A DNA stretch of 64,000 nt. It comes from VFMC01 sp046331225 (GTDB lineage Bacteria > Actinomycetota > Acidimicrobiia > Acidimicrobiales > Ilumatobacteraceae). The position numbers and the translations under genes were made by a program. Within the stretch, counting starts at the first letter, position 1, and every line of letters begins with the position of its first letter. Positions 61,656-64,000 of the stretch are shown here, in pieces. The stretch lies in contig JAXLRF010000014.1 of NCBI GenBank assembly GCA_046331225.1, positions 1 to 64,000 on the forward strand, read 5' to 3'. The notes below the pieces were generated by a model that ran no database searches, had not been told where the DNA came from, and saw only the letters and a list, made by a program, of their open reading frames with translations.

Positions 61656-62315
61656 TCAGCCGACGCGGATGAGGCCGTTGCGGATGGCGTAGCTGACAGC
61701 CTCGAGGCGCGAGTGCACGTTGAGCTTGCGGATGATGTTGTTGACGTGGTTGCGCACCGTGTTGACGCTCACGTACAGGTCGGCCGCGATCTGCTCGGTG
61801 GTGAGCCCGTCGGCGAGGCGGCGCAGCACCTCGGTCTCGCGGGCCGTCAGGGTCTCGGCCTGCACCGTGCCCGGTCGCAGCAGCTTGAGCACCCGGCTGA
61901 GCACACTGGGGGCGAAGGTGGCCTCGCCGCGGGCGACGGCCTGGATGCCGTCGACCAGTTCGTCGAGCCCCTGCTCTTTCAGCAGATAGCCGTGACAGCC
62001 GGCCTCGACGGCTCGCGACACCGACCAGTCGTCGCCCCAGGCGCTCACCACGAGCACCTTGGCCTCGGGGGCCTCGGCCAGGATGTCGGGGATGAACGAG
62101 GTGGTGTCGTCGCCGTCGGCGAGGCGCAGGTCGAGCACCACCACGTCGGGCGGACGGGCGGTGATCGCGTGCATCGCCTCGGTGCGCGAGCGCATGCAGC
62201 CGTCGACGCGGAACGAACCCGTGGCCTCGAGCGCCGCCGCGAGCGCCTGCGCGACCATGTCGTGGTCCTCGACGATCAACACGTCGATCCGATCGTCGCT
62301 GCGGGACTCGTCCAC
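61656..62315 (-). CDS. NarL/LuxR-family response regulator
   Basis: The 219-residue protein has a receiver with IVEDHDMVAQA, phospho-acceptor Asp62 in VVLDLRLADGDD and VSAWGDDWS, and a C-terminal LuxR helix-turn-helix with LTARETEVLRRLADGLTTEQ and SVNTVRNHVNNI. No cognate kinase is in the window. The GTG at 62315 is chosen because a -10 TAGGAT (62323-62328) lies 7 bases upstream, a leaderless start as elsewhere. The palindrome downstream of it could be its target. Confidence 0.87.
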   Translation of the reverse strand: MDESRSDDRIDVLIVEDHDMVAQALAAALEATGSFRVDGCMRSRTEAMHAITARPPDVVVLDLRLADGDDTTSFIPDILAEAPEAKVLVVSAWGDDWSVSRAVEAGCHGYLLKEQGLDELVDGIQAVARGEATFAPSVLSRVLKLLRPGTVQAETLTARETEVLRRLADGLTTEQIAADLYVSVNTVRNHVNNIIRKLNVHSRLEAVSYAIRNGLIRVG

Positions 62316-62541
62316 CGAGGCGATCCTAGGCGGACGACCGTCGGACGAGCCGGGCATCGCCCCGACCCGGACCGGCTCGCGCCGTTCGGATTGCCGCGTT
62401 CGAGGGTCCGGCAACTGCTGTACTCGTGGCATCCACCTGGTCGATCGCGCTTCGTTCCAGCCGTCCGCCGAACACCCGAGCGGGCCGCTGCCCATCACCG
62501 CGCCCGCGGCACCCGCCCGCGCGCCCTGGTGGCGTGCCCCG

Positions 62542-63171
62542 GTGTTGTTCGTCGCGTGGGTCGGGCTCGGTGCGGGACTCGCGACGGCCTGGGTGCTGCG
62601 CGACCGGATGCACGACGTGTTCGGCCCGTGGTGGTTCGTGGCCGTCCCGTTCGCGGTGCTCACGATCCTGATGCGGACCCGGCCACGTCCCCCGAAGTCG
62701 GTGGCGCACCCGGCGATGCTGGTGCGCCGGGCGCCGTACCTGAGCTACCGGCCGGTGGCTCGCCCGCTCGGCCGCAACGGCGGTCGGGGCACGGTGCCCA
62801 ACGTGTTCGTCGACGGCGACAGCTTCGCTCGTGCGGCCTGGCCCGGTGCCGACCTCTCCGTGTCGCGCCGGTGGACGCTCGACGCGAGCGAACGCGTGGC
62901 GTCGCGCTTCGGCACGGACGTCGCGGTCGTGGTGGGTGCCGATGCCGCCGGCTCGCCCGGGCGCGTGCACGTCCGGGTCGCAGCAGTGCCTCGACACGGC
63001 ACGATCCTCGATGCGCTGTGGGAGCTCGTGGCTCCCGTCGATCCGCGGTTGCCGATCCTCGTCGTCACCGACGACGTCGCCGCCACGCGTGCCGCCCAGG
63101 CGATGGGCGCGCAGGTGATGTCGTGTCGCGGGTGGATGACGCTCGCCGATCGGCTCACCGCCGCCGGCTGA
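62542..63171 (+). CDS. Membrane-anchored protein with NYN-like domain, unknown function
   Basis: The 209-residue protein has two N-terminal hydrophobic segments (VLFVAWVGLGAGLATAWVL; WWFVAVPFAVLTILM) and a soluble domain of about 140 residues with NVFVDGDSFARAAW, DVAVVVGADAAGSP and RLPILVVTDDVAATRAAQAMG, a Rossmann-like pattern that resembles PIN/NYN nuclease domains (Asp-rich). Function unknown. No good start codon is visible further upstream, although codon bias extends to about 62450, so the N-terminus is uncertain. Confidence 0.55.
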   Translation: MLFVAWVGLGAGLATAWVLRDRMHDVFGPWWFVAVPFAVLTILMRTRPRPPKSVAHPAMLVRRAPYLSYRPVARPLGRNGGRGTVPNVFVDGDSFARAAWPGADLSVSRRWTLDASERVASRFGTDVAVVVGADAAGSPGRVHVRVAAVPRHGTILDALWELVAPVDPRLPILVVTDDVAATRAAQAMGAQVMSCRGWMTLADRLTAAG

Positions 63172-63192
63172 GCCCCGGTCAGCAGCGAGCGA

Positions 63193-63654
63193 TCAGGCGT
63201 GCTCGCGGACCTGGCACCCGATGGTGCCCCACGGCCCGATGAACGCCAGCTCGATCGTGAGCTTGCTGCCCGGCACGGTCTGCATGCCGTCGCTCACCAC
63301 GGGCAGCGACAGCTTCCACGCGGTGTTGTCGTCGCTCACGGCACCCTTCAGGTTGCCGCCGATGATGTTGGCGAGCTCACCCATGATGTCGCGCACGTCG
63401 GCCTGCTCGACCTCGGCCGGATCCATGCCGAGCACCGAGGCGGTGCTGGCGGACGCGACCATGCGGTCGCAGTAGAGCAGCAACGTGGCGCTCCACGGAC
63501 CGTGGATCGAGATCGACGAGCACATCACGTCCTCCGTGGGCACGACGTCGTCGATCGGGGCGAGCTCGCTGCCGACGAACGTGCTCCACGCCATCGACAC
63601 CAGTTCGGCCACGACATGCGGCTCTGCCCCGTACGTGAGTTCTCCGGTCTGCAT
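63193..63654 (-). CDS. CheX-like chemotaxis phosphatase-fold protein
   Basis: The 153-residue protein has a CheC/CheX-type core with the motif E93-L-A-N96 in MGELANIIGGNLKG, which dephosphorylates CheY-P in CheX. The N-terminal ELTYGAEPHVVAELVSMAW and the middle ISIHGPWSATLLLY complete a single domain. GAGGAGGGACCAG in front of the ATG is a strong ribosome-binding site. It may act in a chemotaxis or motility system that lies to the right. Confidence 0.8.
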   Translation of the reverse strand: MQTGELTYGAEPHVVAELVSMAWSTFVGSELAPIDDVVPTEDVMCSSISIHGPWSATLLLYCDRMVASASTASVLGMDPAEVEQADVRDIMGELANIIGGNLKGAVSDDNTAWKLSLPVVSDGMQTVPGSKLTIELAFIGPWGTIGCQVREHA

Positions 63655-63789
63655 CTGGTCCCTCCTCAGGGGCTGACTTGCAAGGCACTGCTCAGCCTGA
63701 ATGTCCGCCCGGGAACCGTTCACGCCAGGGTCCTTCCTGCACACGGGTGACTGGACGACTCGCCGGCCGACCGGACGATCCGTCACACC

Positions 63790-64000
63790 ATGCTGTCGAT
63801 CGGTCCCATCGCCACCGTCGAGGCCCGGATCGCCGCACTCCGCCAGCGCATGAGCTTCACCGGCCCCGGCACGGTGACGACCTCGTCGAGCGCCTCGCTG
63901 GCCGAGCAGTCGGCGAACGCCCTCGAGGTCACCCCCGACCCGTGGGCGTCGGGCTTCGACCCGTTCGGTGCCGCGTATCAGCAGGCGCTCACCGACAAAG
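63790..64000 (+). CDS. Start of a gene that leaves the window (possible murein hydrolase)
   Basis: An ATG at 63790 opens a frame of at least 70 codons with strong GC3 to the window end. It begins MLSIGPIATVEARIAALRQR, a helix resembling the N-termini of flagellum-linked C40/transglycosylase proteins in actinobacteria, followed by a Ser/Thr-rich segment. The catalytic part is not in view. It diverges from the CheX-like gene. The family is a guess. Confidence 0.5.
   Translation, partial: MLSIGPIATVEARIAALRQRMSFTGPGTVTTSSSASLAEQSANALEVTPDPWASGFDPFGAAYQQALTDK

Overview
The window is about 64 kb of very GC-rich DNA (third codon positions almost all G/C). It is packed with genes and has no gene-free stretch above 300 bases. 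The gene set is actinobacterial: a 13E12-type DUF222/HNH gene, mycoredoxin, F420-type LLM oxidoreductase, an MtrA-MtrB-like pair followed by a GerMN lipoprotein, fused OleBC, and CeoB/CeoC-like RCK proteins. Many promoters look leaderless. The closest fit I can name is an Acidimicrobiia (Ilumatobacter-like) chromosome; that placement is an inference from gene content only. I see no rRNA, CRISPR array, transposase or phage genes.

Left part (1-12 kb): the tail of an unknown gene; a DUF222/HNH gene with a LexA-like box; a LysR/EamA divergent pair; a SulP anion transporter. Next is a leftward operon (DUF1330-like, MBL hydrolase, haloalkane dehalogenase, SRPBCC protein, sulfatase), then a TetR regulator and a META-domain lipoprotein. 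A rightward operon (SDR, large arylsulfatase, DinB-like protein) starts at 11.5 kb. The promoters of these two operons share the same layout and related operator-like half-sites, so the TetR gene between them probably controls both.

Middle-left (15-23.5 kb): a leftward long-chain olefin cluster, OleA - OleBC (fused) - OleD, followed by a geranylgeranyl-reductase-like flavoprotein. Three copies of a 41-bp palindromic repeat flank the flavoprotein gene. A dimethylargininase-like gene diverges from oleA, and a third sulfatase follows.

Middle (23.5-33.5 kb): mycoredoxin, two secreted murein-binding/lysozyme-like proteins, tRNA-Ser(GCT), tRNA-Arg(ACG), a BaiN/HI0933-type flavoprotein, an LLM oxidoreductase, two unknown genes, the MtrA-MtrB-GerMN operon and a cysteine-rich unknown protein.

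Middle-right (33.5-58 kb): a potassium and osmotic-stress island. Leftward operon: membrane protein, kdpD-like, kdpE-like, and a KimA-like K+ transporter fused to an OB domain. Rightward operon: small membrane ORF, kdpF, A, B, C, D, E, then a stand-alone DUF4118 protein, a third kdpD/kdpE pair, kimA, two TrkA-type RCK genes and a free OB-fold gene. The leftward trehalose genes otsA-otsB meet the end of this run. The shared regulatory gap carries four GTGAAG repeats spaced 11, 21 and 11 bp. Together this is three KdpDE-type systems, one Kdp ATPase, two KimA-like transporters, RCK subunits and trehalose synthesis.

Right end (58-64 kb): a BNR-propeller protein overlapping a MoaD/ThiS-like gene, a DUF3048 lipoprotein, a degenerate EAL-domain protein, a NarL/LuxR response regulator, a small membrane protein, a CheX-like protein and the start of a gene that runs off the window. 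This may be the edge of a motility locus.
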